Source: Sphingomonas lenta (GTDB taxonomy: Bacteria > Pseudomonadota > Alphaproteobacteria > Sphingomonadales > Sphingomonadaceae). From it: DNA of 64,000 nt. The stretch lies in NCBI RefSeq assembly GCF_002288825.1, contig NZ_NSLI01000002.1, positions 496,001 through 560,000 on the forward strand, written 5' to 3'. A program made the translations under genes and the position numbers. Under the pieces are notes generated by a model, which saw only the letters and a program-made list of their open reading frames with translations, made no database searches and was not told where the DNA came from. How positions within the stretch are numbered: position 1 is the stretch's first letter; every line of letters starts with the position of its first letter. Shown piece after piece: positions 51,134 to 59,742 of the stretch.

Positions 51134-52345
51134 ATGAATGGCGTCGATCCAGTTGATGAGGAAGACGGGGAGGAGTCCGCGGTCGTGGGACGCGCGATGC
51201 GTGTCGCCTCGGCCTTGTCGGCCAAGCGTACCGACGAGTTTGCGAAGCCGGGTCGGCTCGTCGAGGTCCGTTTCGTCAAAGGGCAGTCGCTCAGCCTGAC
51301 CGCCTCGCGGCTTTTAGCACTCATGATCCTGGCCGCAGGCGGCGACGCATGGCGCGACACGCCCCACCGCATGCGGAAGGCCGACATTAGACGCGGACAC
51401 AAGAGCAATGAGCGGATCTCCGACATGCTCGAGGAGCTGCACCGGACGTTATTCGCGGAGGATGACCGCAGCTGGCGCGGGAAGAAGGCGACGCGGCGCT
51501 TCTCGCTTATTCAGATGTCGAAGGAAGAGGCAGAGGACGAGGACGGCGTCGAGGCAGGCTGGATCGAATGGCAATTCACGCCCGACGCGCGCAAGCTCAT
51601 CCAGGAGTCGGAGACCTATGCGGTCCTCAACCGGCAGGCAGTGCTGGGCTTTCGGTCTGCCTATGCGCTTAAGCTTTACGAGCTGGGTGCGCTGCGCATC
51701 CATCGGCGGCAGCCGGTCTGGCGCTGCGACATGCCGGCGCTGCGCGCGGCACTGGGCATCGCGCCCGACATTTATAAGGATTTCGCGCAGCTCCGGCGCA
51801 AGGTGCTGGAAACGGCCAAGGCCGAGATCGACCAGCTCGCGCACTTCCAGGTGCATTGGAAAGAGGTTCGTCAGGGTAGGACCGTCGTCGAACTTGAATT
51901 CCGGTTCGAGGCCAAGGACGCGCCCGCTCAGATCGGCACAGTCGATGAGCTGGCGCGGCACTCGGCAGGGCGGCGGCCGCGACGCGACGGTGCCGTTGAG
52001 CAGCTTGTTGTAGCGGAGGAGCCGAGCGGCCCCGCGGATCGCGTGGCGCCGACGACAATCGACGCGGTGGTGGCGAAGGTCGCGGGAGCGCTGAGCGCGA
52101 AAATTATCGGGCCCTCCCCTGCCCCAGCAGCCGGTTTCCCCACTGGCTCGCTTCGTTGGGCCGGCGGCGAGGAGTTCCTAGCGATTGGCCGCACGCACGG
52201 CGGAGGCTGGGACATTGACCTGATCGCCGATGCTTACCGCACGCATATGGGCGAGCGGCTGGAGCGATTGAGCGGAACGAAGCTCACGCGCAGCTGGCAG
52301 GGGTTCTGCGAAAGCTATGTGGCGCGCAAGGGTCGCCCGGGTTGA
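51134..52345 (+). CDS. repA: Replication initiator protein (RepA, Rep_3-like)
   Basis: 403 residues. The middle part has the winged-helix pattern of plasmid initiators: LRIHRRQPVWRCDMPALRAA, LGIAPDIYKDFAQLRRKVLE, then TAKAEIDQLAHFQVHW. ATG 51134 follows GAAAGGG. The C-terminal ~120 residues form a separate domain with SLRWAGGEEFLAIGRTHGGG. It binds the upstream iterons and initiates plasmid replication. parAB follows on the same strand. Confidence 0.9.
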   Translation: MNGVDPVDEEDGEESAVVGRAMRVASALSAKRTDEFAKPGRLVEVRFVKGQSLSLTASRLLALMILAAGGDAWRDTPHRMRKADIRRGHKSNERISDMLEELHRTLFAEDDRSWRGKKATRRFSLIQMSKEEAEDEDGVEAGWIEWQFTPDARKLIQESETYAVLNRQAVLGFRSAYALKLYELGALRIHRRQPVWRCDMPALRAALGIAPDIYKDFAQLRRKVLETAKAEIDQLAHFQVHWKEVRQGRTVVELEFRFEAKDAPAQIGTVDELARHSAGRRPRRDGAVEQLVVAEEPSGPADRVAPTTIDAVVAKVAGALSAKIIGPSPAPAAGFPTGSLRWAGGEEFLAIGRTHGGGWDIDLIADAYRTHMGERLERLSGTKLTRSWQGFCESYVARKGRPG

Positions 52346-52363
52346 TTTTGCACCGGTGCAAAA
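52346..52363. promoter_or_regulatory. 18-bp palindrome before parA (candidate parS or operator)
   Basis: TTTTGCACCGGTGCAAAA is a perfect palindrome immediately after the rep stop, 145 bp before parA. An identical copy lies between parA and parB. Confidence 0.75.
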
Positions 52364-52508
52364 CGCGTCCGATAAGCCCGGACCGCCCCCATCAGGTCAG
52401 CCGCTCGATATTCTGGGCCATGGTTTCTGCTGGTTTGCACAAATACGCTATGCGTTGACGTAGAAGCGCAAATCACACATTCTCGGCTGCGTTTGTGAAA
52501 GGGGATAT

Positions 52509-53711
52509 GTGGCGACAGCGCTTAGGCTGGCGGGGCAGGCCGACCAGGACCGCGTAGCGGCGCTTGCCGAGCGGTCTTCCGTGATTTTGGAAAAGCTTCG
52601 CAACGGCGCGCAAAGCCGGCGCGCTGATGAGCGGCGGGAGCCGTTGTTCACGATCGGCAAGGCGGCCGACTTGGTGGGGCGCACCCCCGCCGCGATCCGC
52701 GAGGCCGAGAAGGACGGGCGGTTACCCGCGGTGGACCGGACGGAAAGCAACCGGCGCGTGGGCTACACGCTGGCGCAGCTCAACGATATGCGCGGCGTCT
52801 TCCAGACGCGGCCCTGGCGACAGCCAGACGATCCATGCGCGGTCGTAGCGGTGCAGAATTTTAAGGGCGGCGTAGGTAAGTCGACACTGTCGGTGCACTT
52901 GGCGCAGTACCTCGCGATGCGCGGCTACCGTGTGCTGCTCGTGGACTGCGACAGCCAGGCCTCGGCGACGACGCTGTTCGGTTATGTGCCAGATCTTGAT
53001 CTCGACGAGTCGGAGACGCTGTATCCGTTCCTGCGTGAGGACGAACGGGTGTCGCTCGACTACGCGATCAGGCGCACGCATTTCGACGGTCTCGATCTCA
53101 TACCCGCCAACCTGCGGCTCTTCCAGTCCGAGTACGAACTCGCGGCGCGCATGGCGCGGGGGCAGGGGGCACTCCTTGACCGGCTGCAGCAGGGCATCGC
53201 ATCCGTTGCCGACCGCTACGACATCGTCGTGATCGATCCACCCCCGGCCTTGGGCGCTATCTCGCTGTCGGTGCTCCGCGCCGCCAACGCGCTGGTCGTG
53301 CCTGTGCCGCCCACCATCATGGATTTCGCGTCTACCGCAGCGTTTCTGGCCATGCTGGACGAAACGATGCAGGTGCTCGCGCAGCACGGCATGGACACTC
53401 ACCTGGCCTTCTTGCGCTTCGTGGCGTCTAAGGTCGACGAGAATAAATCCATGCAAAAAGAGCTGATGCGTCTCATGAGCCAGCTCTACGGCCACTCGCT
53501 CGTGCGTACGCCGCTCAAGGACTCGGCCGAGATCGACAATGCGAGCGCCCGGTTGATGACCGTCTACGAGCTTGAAGGTCCGACGACGAGCCGATCGGTG
53601 CGCGACCGCTGCCTAGCGTATCTCGACGGCGTCAATGGCGAGATTGAGATCGACATTAGGTCCATGTGGCCGAGCCATGACGCGCGCCTGCGGCGCGAGG
53701 GACTGGCGTGA
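52509..53711 (+). CDS. parA: Plasmid partition ATPase ParA
   Basis: 400 residues from GTG 52509. The N-terminal domain has a MerR-like HTH (LFTIGKAADLVGRTPAAIRE), typical of P1-type ParA that represses its own operon. The deviant Walker A is NFKGGVGKSTLSVHLAQYLA, followed by VLLVDCDSQASATTLFG and the Walker B strand DIVVIDPPPALG. It moves plasmid copies with ParB. Spacing to parB is 46 bp and includes the second palindrome. Confidence 0.95.
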   Translation: MATALRLAGQADQDRVAALAERSSVILEKLRNGAQSRRADERREPLFTIGKAADLVGRTPAAIREAEKDGRLPAVDRTESNRRVGYTLAQLNDMRGVFQTRPWRQPDDPCAVVAVQNFKGGVGKSTLSVHLAQYLAMRGYRVLLVDCDSQASATTLFGYVPDLDLDESETLYPFLREDERVSLDYAIRRTHFDGLDLIPANLRLFQSEYELAARMARGQGALLDRLQQGIASVADRYDIVVIDPPPALGAISLSVLRAANALVVPVPPTIMDFASTAAFLAMLDETMQVLAQHGMDTHLAFLRFVASKVDENKSMQKELMRLMSQLYGHSLVRTPLKDSAEIDNASARLMTVYELEGPTTSRSVRDRCLAYLDGVNGEIEIDIRSMWPSHDARLRREGLA

Positions 53712-53719
53712 AAACCGGA

Positions 53720-53737
53720 TTTTGCACCGGTGCAAAA
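53720..53737. promoter_or_regulatory. 18-bp palindrome between parA and parB (candidate parS)
   Basis: Second perfect copy of TTTTGCACCGGTGCAAAA, 21 bp before parB. Two identical sites bracketing parA fit ParB-binding centromere sites or ParA operators. Confidence 0.75.
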
Positions 53738-53757
53738 TCGAGTTCGGAGGCGAACCA

Positions 53758-54774
53758 GTGAGCGGAAAGAACAGTAGTTTCGCGGCCGATCTGGCGGGCG
53801 CGATCGACAGCTCGACGGCCCAGCCGCCACGAGCCGCGCGGCTCGCGACCGGCGTGCTCGCCGGCCGCAGCAACCGCCTGGCTGACTTGGCCTCAGGCTC
53901 GCTCGTCAACCGGGCGGTGGAGCTAGTCGATCCCGCTCGCTGCCGGATGTGGCCCGGGCATAACCGCGATTATGCGGCCTTGTCTGAGGAGCGCTGCCAC
54001 GATCTGATCGAGAGCCTGAAGGCACAAGGCAAGCAGGAGATGCCGGCCTTAGTCCGCAGGCTCCAGAATGACCCGACATACGACTACGAGGTGATCTCGG
54101 GCGCGCGCCGGCACTGGTCGGTGAGCTGGCTGCGCAGCCATAACTACGCTGAATTCCGCTTCCTCATCGAGATAAGAGACCTCACTGATGAAGAGGCGTT
54201 TCGCCTCTCGGACCTCGAGAACCGCGCCCGCGAGGACATTTCGGACTATGAGCGCGCGCGCGATTATCTCCGGGCGCTCAACTTGTACTACGGCGGCAAG
54301 CAAGGCGCGATGGCGGAGCGACTCAAGGTGAGCGGCAGCTGGATGAGCCGCTACCTTGATTTGGCGCGACTGCCGGACGCGCTTTTGTCGGCGTTCGCAT
54401 CGCCGCACGACCTCGGGATCAAACACGTCACTATGCTGAAGCCGCTGCTGAAGCCCGAAGACCGCCGCGCGCGTGTCGAGCAGGCCGCGCGCGAGCTGGC
54501 CGCCAAACGCGGGCGAGGGGAGGGCGGTCCCGCCTCGCCTCCGGACGTGATCCGTTACCTGACCGTCGCGGCCAACGCCCCCAAGAAGTCAGGATCCCCC
54601 AAGAAGTCAGGATCGGCAGATATACTCGCCAACGCCGACGGAGTGCCGTTGCTCCGCGTCGACCGCCGGACGCGCAAGGCCGTGACACTCACGTTGTTGC
54701 CGCGCGACGGCGGATCGCGCGCCGACGCGGAAGCCGCGTTCCGATCGGTGCTGGAGCGGCACTGGCCGGACTAA
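53758..54774 (+). CDS. parB: Plasmid partition protein ParB
   Basis: 338 residues from GTG 53758, after TCGGAGG. The ParB N-terminal motif appears as DYEVISGARRHWSVSWLRSH, with FRLSDLENRAREDISDYERA and the HTH AMAERLKVSGSWMSRYLDLA. The C-terminal dimerisation part is short. Residues ~275-286 are a tandem PKKSGS-PKKSGS encoded by two 18-bp iteron copies. This insert is unlike ordinary ParB proteins. Confidence 0.93.
   Translation: MSGKNSSFAADLAGAIDSSTAQPPRAARLATGVLAGRSNRLADLASGSLVNRAVELVDPARCRMWPGHNRDYAALSEERCHDLIESLKAQGKQEMPALVRRLQNDPTYDYEVISGARRHWSVSWLRSHNYAEFRFLIEIRDLTDEEAFRLSDLENRAREDISDYERARDYLRALNLYYGGKQGAMAERLKVSGSWMSRYLDLARLPDALLSAFASPHDLGIKHVTMLKPLLKPEDRRARVEQAARELAAKRGRGEGGPASPPDVIRYLTVAANAPKKSGSPKKSGSADILANADGVPLLRVDRRTRKAVTLTLLPRDGGSRADAEAAFRSVLERHWPD
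54578..54613 (-). repeat. Two iteron copies inside parB
   Basis: Two perfect tandem 18-bp copies (54578-54595 and 54596-54613). On the minus strand each reads ATCCTGACTTCTTGGGGG, the same pattern as the origin iterons. They are translated in frame as PKKSGS twice. Confidence 0.85.
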
Positions 54775-55033
54775 GACGACCCTGACGTTATCGGCCTCGG
54801 GCGGTGGAACACCGGCCTGACATCATCGGATTATGGCGGCTCCTATAATGGTTGGGGATCGTATTATTTTGACGGAGGCGGACGGCTTTGCGGTTCATAA
54901 TTCGGTGAGCGGCTCGCTCCCGTGATCGGTGTCGAAGGCGAGCAGCGCGACGAACTGATCCAGCCGCGTGCGAAAGAGAGGGGGCTTCTCGCGGTGCGCT
55001 GGCGCGGGAAGCCGGCGCCAGCCCGAGGGCTAG
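54775..55033. other. Region downstream of parB
   Basis: About 260 bp without a recognisable gene. An AT-richer stretch lies at 54840-54900 (TATTATTTTGACGG). Two CCTGAC half-sites (54781 and 54815) resemble iteron halves but lack the G run. Confidence 0.35.
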
Positions 55034-55263
55034 TCACCAGCCTTGTGTGACGCGGGCGGCAAAGTCGCGAGTGCCAGCGATGGTGGGCACGGCCATGGCA
55101 CCGCGGACGCGGTCGGGTCCGACATGTAGGCGGCGAGCGCCAGGTCAACACGGCCGAAGGCGGTCAGCTGTTGCTGGAGATACCGCGCGCCGCCTCGCAG
55201 GTTGCGCAGGGCATCGAGCGGGTCGGCGATGGCGAGGTCGCGCTGTGCCGGGCAGATGAACCT
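55034..55263 (-). pseudogene. VirB1-like lytic transglycosylase remnant with frameshift
   Basis: The minus strand encodes DPLDALRNLRGGARYLQQQL then TAFGRVDLALAAYM, the GGxxYLxxL and LALAAYN-type motifs of SLT lytic transglycosylases. After that a change of frame is needed to continue as GPDRVRGAMAVPTIAGTRDF and end in TQGW at 55034-55036. The 5' half with the catalytic Glu is missing. It is probably left from a conjugation locus. Confidence 0.6.
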
Positions 55264-55450
55264 GCATGGCGCCGCGCCCCTCTTAGTTGGAAGGGTGGGT
55301 GCGACGTCACATCTTGAGCGACAATGGATCAGCGGTCCCTATGATCTCCTCGGGTTTTGCTTCCTCCCACGCATTCGTGGTCGCCTCCATAGTCCAGCCC
55401 TTAATGACGGCTGGCCTTGTCGGGAAACGCAAATCAGGGCTGTCCTACAA

Positions 55451-55465
55451 GAACATAATGTGAAC
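55451..55465 (+). promoter_or_regulatory. Alphaproteobacterial-type LexA box
   Basis: GAACATAATGTGAAC is GAAC-N7-GAAC, the direct-repeat LexA site of alphaproteobacteria. It lies 33 bp before ATG 55499, in a promoter position. Confidence 0.55.
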
Positions 55466-55498
55466 AGTGAGGCATGGTCTCAAGATTCGGAGTCGACC

Positions 55499-55690
55499 AT
55501 GACCATGCCAGACGGAGCGACCCTGACCGGTGTCGCCGCGATCATCACCAGCATCACGGGCCTGATTGCCACGTTGCGCGCGAGCAGGAGCCAGGCGGCA
55601 GGCGTAAAGCCGGCCACCCCTGTTCGCCCGCCTCGACGGCGTACCCGCCGTGTCGGAAGAGCGACACACACCGACCGACGGGAGAGCTGA
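55499..55690 (+). CDS. Small membrane protein, possibly SOS-controlled
   Basis: 63 residues from ATG 55499. One hydrophobic helix (LTGVAAIITSITGLIATLRA) is followed by an Arg-rich tail. The size and layout recall small phage or plasmid membrane proteins. The LexA-type box upstream suggests damage induction, as known for small SOS membrane peptides. Family unknown; the reading frame is short, so it could be spurious. Confidence 0.45.
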   Translation: MTMPDGATLTGVAAIITSITGLIATLRASRSQAAGVKPATPVRPPRRRTRRVGRATHTDRRES

Positions 55691-55735
55691 CAATCCTCAG
55701 GCTTTTCACTCCCCACGCACGCGACGCTCTCCCGG

Positions 55736-56626
55736 TCACGCCGCTTCCCGAAGGTCGTTCAGCTTCTGGAACTCGGCCAATATGTCGGCGTGGTGCTGGG
55801 CGAGGTGGCGCACCACGCGCGCGTTGGCGAGAAGGCGATTCACGTATCCAGTGGCCAGCATGAGATCGAGGTGGTCGGAGCTGTAGCTCTGCTCCACCAG
55901 CCTGAACTGCCGGTCCACGTTCTCGCTCTCGCGCTGCATGGTGGCGATCTGGTCGTCGGTGAGCCCCGGCACCTTCCGGGGCTTGCCGGCGACGAGCTGG
56001 TCGGCGGGCGTGGAGGCGACGAGCGACCGCGCGTAGCTGACCGAGAACCGGTTCATGGTGATCATGTTCATGGCCACCTCGACCTGGCGCACGGGCTTGA
56101 GGAAGCGCAGCTCGACAAAGACGTTGAGCGGCACGTGCCGGTCTTTGAGCAGGTCGGCCGCTTCCGGGCAGATGCCCACCAGCAGGTTGCGCTTCATGCG
56201 TATGTTGGCGATGTCGACGTTGAGCGCGCGGGCGAGCCGCTCCTCCGATACGCCCTTCTTGATCGCGTTCAGGATCATCCTGTGCTCCTGGATGGTGGCG
56301 ATCCGGCTCACCCGCTTGTTGTAGGTGAACGCCTCGTCGTCGGTCGCCACCAGGCACACGACCTCGCTCTCGCCCCGCTCGCGCATGATCTCGACGCGCA
56401 GGTGGCCGTCGAGCAGGTGAAAGCGGCTGGCGTCGGCCGCGTCTCTCGCGACCACCGGCGGCTCGATGATGCCGACCTCGGCGATCGAGGCGGCGATCTG
56501 GCCGTATTTGACCGACTTCTTCACGGCCGCGGACACGAACCGGAGCGGCATGATGGCGCCGATGGAGATGCGAAGGCTCGCCTCCTCGAACGCGAGCCGG
56601 ACGGGCATTGGTCGGTTGGCGCTCAT
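55736..56626 (-). CDS. ParB/RepB-type partition protein (RepB C-terminal family)
   Basis: 296 residues. The ParB N-terminal fold has SVKYGQIAASIAEVGIIEPP, VARDAADASRFHLLDGHLRV and VCLVATDDEAFTYNKRVSRI. The HTH is VSEERLARALNVDIANIRMK. The RepB C-terminal domain follows, ending NARVVRHLAQHHADILAEFQ. Such proteins occur in pairs next to recombinases on alphaproteobacterial elements. The stop of the truncated partner gene upstream overlaps this start (ATGA). It is distinct from the plasmid ParB at 53758. Confidence 0.88.
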   Translation of the reverse strand: MSANRPMPVRLAFEEASLRISIGAIMPLRFVSAAVKKSVKYGQIAASIAEVGIIEPPVVARDAADASRFHLLDGHLRVEIMRERGESEVVCLVATDDEAFTYNKRVSRIATIQEHRMILNAIKKGVSEERLARALNVDIANIRMKRNLLVGICPEAADLLKDRHVPLNVFVELRFLKPVRQVEVAMNMITMNRFSVSYARSLVASTPADQLVAGKPRKVPGLTDDQIATMQRESENVDRQFRLVEQSYSSDHLDLMLATGYVNRLLANARVVRHLAQHHADILAEFQKLNDLREAA

Positions 56627-56943
56627 GGTCTTGCTCCCGCCTGGGTAAGCCTGGCTGCGATGTTCTCGGGCATGGTGGCGAGGTCCTCGTCCTCGAGCAG
56701 CGCCATGAACTGCTCGGATCGCCTAAGCCGGCGCAGCGCCTCGGTGACGAGCAGAAGCCGGTCGCGGGCGGCGTCGGCGCGCCGGATCATGGAGCGCTTG
56801 CGGTCGACCTCCTCCTGGTAGGCTCGGATCAACGACGCGGGCGAGAGCTTCTGACCGCCAGGCGTCCTGCCGCTGTGCTGCTTCAGGTGCTTGCCGCGCC
56901 GGCGCCGGTCCTCGACGATGCGCTTAGCTGTAGCGGCCTGCAA
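56623..56943 (-). pseudogene. C-terminal tail of a second RepB-type gene, cut by the transposon
   Basis: The frame encodes the end of a RepB C-terminal family protein: SLIRAYQEEVDRKRSMIRRA, ARDRLLLVTEALRRL and MALLEDEDLATMPENIAARL. The ParB fold that should precede it is missing. The frame can only begin at TTG 56943, which lies 15 bases inside the left end of the transposon. The tail may still be translated, but the intact gene is lost. Confidence 0.65.
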
Positions 56944-57095
56944 TGATGGTCGGCCCGGCGCGAGATTATAGGTCTATTCTGGCGCACGCTCCGTGAGACC
57001 GAAGCCGTGCTCTAGCGCACTATAGTTGAGAACGGGCGCACCTCGGGTGAAACGGACGCGAGACGCAGGCCACGCGACGCACGCTACGTGAGACG
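56929..57095 (+). repeat. Left transposon end with four transposase sites
   Basis: Sites start near 56979 (CTGGCGCACGCTCCGTGAGA), 57011, 57034 and 57074 (GCGACGCACGCTACGTGAGA), consensus GCGCAC-N6-GTGAGAC. Each aligns with a site at the same distance from the right end. The ATPase gene stops 2 bp inside. Confidence 0.85.
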
Positions 57096-57096
57096 T

Positions 57097-58068
57097 TCAT
57101 ATTGGCAGTCCCGCGATGCGCATCTCGTCCGTTAGTTCGGTCGCCCGTGTACCCTCCAGCTCGCCGCGCATGAGCTTCCTGATCTCGGCGGGCTTGGCGT
57201 CGAACTGGTCGCACAGCGCCTTCACGTCGTAGTCGTGCCGGTTCAGCTCTGGCTCTATGTCGTCGAGGCGGCGCGACAGCACGCCGTCAACGATGGTGCC
57301 GTCGATCGGCTTGGCGCCGATCCCGAACCCCGCCTCGAACGCGCGGACGAGGTAGCGGCTGAGCTGGAGCGGCGTCTTCAGCCGCGCGGCGAGCAGCGTC
57401 GCCGCGTCGTCGGTGATGACCTCCTCGGGCTCGACGCCCTCTTCCAGCGAAGCCCGGAGCACCCAGTCGATGAAGTCGCGCTGCCGGTCGCGCAGCCCTC
57501 CGAACTCGAACAGCGTCGTGCGGTCACCCACCTCCTCCATGGTGGGGCGACGCAGGTCGTTCTTCAGACGCGGGTAGCCCAGCATGACGACCGAGAGTTG
57601 CCCGCCACCCTCCTGAACCAGCTCGACCAGACGCTTGAGCGCCTTCAGTGTGTTGGCGTGGAGGTCGTGCGCGTCGTCGACGAAGAGCGCGACCGGCTTC
57701 TTAGCCTTGCGGAACAGCTCCTGGAGGTCGCGCTCGCGGCGCTCGGCTTGGCGCGAGATGGTGGGTAGCTTGTCCGGGCTGAGGTCGTAGAACAGCGCCG
57801 ACACGAGCAGCGGCACCGTGATCTTGGCCTTCTCCAGGCTGAGCGCGCGCGACACGATAACGCGGTTCTCGCGCTCCAGCGCCTCGCGCAACCTGCGCAC
57901 CAGCAGCGACTTGCCCGACCCGATCACGGCCGTGAGCGCGATCAGCCGGCCCGCCATGATCGTCGTACGCAGGTCGTGAACGATTTGCTTGTGGTGCTCA
58001 GTCTCGTAGAACCCAACATCGACTGGCGGTCGGGCAAGCCGGTAGTGGTGCATGACTTCGGTCAGCAT
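57097..58068 (-). CDS. Transposition AAA ATPase (TniB/ExeA-like)
   Basis: 323 residues. Walker A is TAVIGSGKSLLVRRL and Walker B is PVALFVDDAHDLHANTLKAL, followed by VVMLGYPRLKNDL and the sensor region FEFGGLRDRQRDF. This is the ExeA/TniB class of AAA+ ATPases that choose targets and activate DDE transposases. It lies 12 bp downstream of the transposase gene. Length is close to TniB. Confidence 0.88.
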   Translation of the reverse strand: MLTEVMHHYRLARPPVDVGFYETEHHKQIVHDLRTTIMAGRLIALTAVIGSGKSLLVRRLREALERENRVIVSRALSLEKAKITVPLLVSALFYDLSPDKLPTISRQAERRERDLQELFRKAKKPVALFVDDAHDLHANTLKALKRLVELVQEGGGQLSVVMLGYPRLKNDLRRPTMEEVGDRTTLFEFGGLRDRQRDFIDWVLRASLEEGVEPEEVITDDAATLLAARLKTPLQLSRYLVRAFEAGFGIGAKPIDGTIVDGVLSRRLDDIEPELNRHDYDVKALCDQFDAKPAEIRKLMRGELEGTRATELTDEMRIAGLPI

Positions 58069-58080
58069 GGGGCAGGCTCC

Positions 58081-59742
58081 TCATCCCGCATGGGCGCGGC
58101 CGGGCGGGAACCGTTCGCGGATGGCGACCATCACCTCCGCGCGGACCAGCGTGCGGGCGAGCAGGTCGGCGATGAATTGGAGGTCGTCCGCGCTGAGCTT
58201 GCCGAGCGGCACGCGCAGCTCTTCCGCGATCGCCGCGCGCGCCTTCAGCGGCGTGGCGAACGCCAACTCCTCGAACCGGTCGGGACCGTCGAATGGGCGG
58301 GTGGCGAGCATGGCGCGGTGCGGCTCGCGCGCGATCAGGTCGGGCTCACCCGACAGCGCGGAGCGCGGGATGGAAATGCGGGTCGCGAGTTCGGCGACGC
58401 GGTCCTGGCGGACATCGCGCCTGCTCTTGCGGTGCTTGCGGTAGCGATGGAGCGGTACGGGGCCGCCCACGGGATCGAACGGACCGTAGCGCTCGTCGCC
58501 ATGCTCGGCGAACAGCTCGGCGTCGAACAACCCCCACCACAGCACGACCGCCTCGCCGGCAAGCTCGGGGTCGAGCTCGTAGGTGACCCCCGCGACCGAC
58601 ACCCGCGCGTCCAGCCCGACCATGCGCCGCTCGGGCTCGCGCGCGAACGAGCAGAACCGCTCCCACGCGCACATCGCGCGGACCCCGCCCTCGGGCTGGC
58701 GCTCAAGCCAGTCATCGACGCGCGAGTGAGCCTCGTGCCGGTGATCGCGCGCATTTTCGCGATCGACGAACCGGGTCAGCCAAGCGTTCGCCTCGGCTTC
58801 GGTGTCGGGCTGGTGATGATGGTAGAGTGTCTCGTGCGCCTCCTTCACCGTCCGGAACGGCCGCTCGACCTTGCCCTTGGCGCGTGCGGTCGTGCGCGCA
58901 CCGTCCGATCCGGCCGGCATGTGCGGAGTGACGATCACGTCCAGGCTCTCCATTACCCGCTTGAACACGGCTGACTTCGCGACGGGGCCGTTGTCGAGGT
59001 GGAGTTGCTTGGGGATACCCTGGAGCGGGTTGGTCGTGCCGTCCGGCTTGGCCGACATGGCGCGGAACAGGAAACCGAGCGCCGCCTCGACATCCTCACC
59101 ATATACGCAGTGGTATTCGAGGTAGGCGAGCCCCGACCGGTCATCGACGACCGAGAACAGCATCAGCGTGGGCGCGCCGCCCCGTTCCAGGTCGACCCAG
59201 GGCGGGGGAACCGCGAGTTGCTTCAGGTCGGACGGGCTCAGGTCGAAGTGCCACAGGTCGTTGGCGTGCTCCGCCTGGAAACGGACGGCCGCGGGCTCTC
59301 GTGTCAGGCGCGCGTGGTCATACCCGAGCCGGCGCATATGTCGGTTGAGGGTCGAGATGGTGAGCAACCCGGGCGCGAGCTTGCGATGGCCATCGGGCGT
59401 GTGGACCCCATGCTCCTCGACCAGCCTGAGCGCCCGCGCGGTCGAGAGGTGGCGGCCCTTCCTGTTGGTGGTGCTCTTCTTCACCGCAGCGACGATCTCG
59501 CACCAGTGTTCGATCTCGCCGTCGCCCATGACGCGCGCGTGCCCGCGATCGGAGCGGTGCGCGTCGCGGGGACGGTGCTCGCCGCGTAGCGCACGGTACA
59601 GGGTGGCGCGCGACACGGCGTAGAGCCGGCAGGTCGACGCCATCATCTCCTTGCGGTCGGGGTGCCGGGGCGGCAGCGCCGCGAGGCGTCGTTTCAGGGT
59701 CGCGAGCGCCTCGGCTGGAACGGGCGCTCGCCAGACGGTCAC
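58081..59742 (-). CDS. DDE transposase (Mu/TniA-like integrase core)
   Basis: 553 residues, close to the size of TniA. The N-terminal half has a DNA-binding region (RATLYRALRGEHRPRD). The catalytic core (about 165-345) has DLWHFDLSPSDLKQL (first Asp), FSVVDDRSGLAYLEYHCVYG, HLDNGPVAKSAVF (second Asp) and GKVERPFRTVKEAHE (Glu), completing DDE. The C-terminal Mu-type beta domain has VSVAGVTYELDPELAGEAVV. It is coupled by ATGA to the resolvase gene upstream. Confidence 0.92.
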   Translation of the reverse strand: MTVWRAPVPAEALATLKRRLAALPPRHPDRKEMMASTCRLYAVSRATLYRALRGEHRPRDAHRSDRGHARVMGDGEIEHWCEIVAAVKKSTTNRKGRHLSTARALRLVEEHGVHTPDGHRKLAPGLLTISTLNRHMRRLGYDHARLTREPAAVRFQAEHANDLWHFDLSPSDLKQLAVPPPWVDLERGGAPTLMLFSVVDDRSGLAYLEYHCVYGEDVEAALGFLFRAMSAKPDGTTNPLQGIPKQLHLDNGPVAKSAVFKRVMESLDVIVTPHMPAGSDGARTTARAKGKVERPFRTVKEAHETLYHHHQPDTEAEANAWLTRFVDRENARDHRHEAHSRVDDWLERQPEGGVRAMCAWERFCSFAREPERRMVGLDARVSVAGVTYELDPELAGEAVVLWWGLFDAELFAEHGDERYGPFDPVGGPVPLHRYRKHRKSRRDVRQDRVAELATRISIPRSALSGEPDLIAREPHRAMLATRPFDGPDRFEELAFATPLKARAAIAEELRVPLGKLSADDLQFIADLLARTLVRAEVMVAIRERFPPGRAHAG

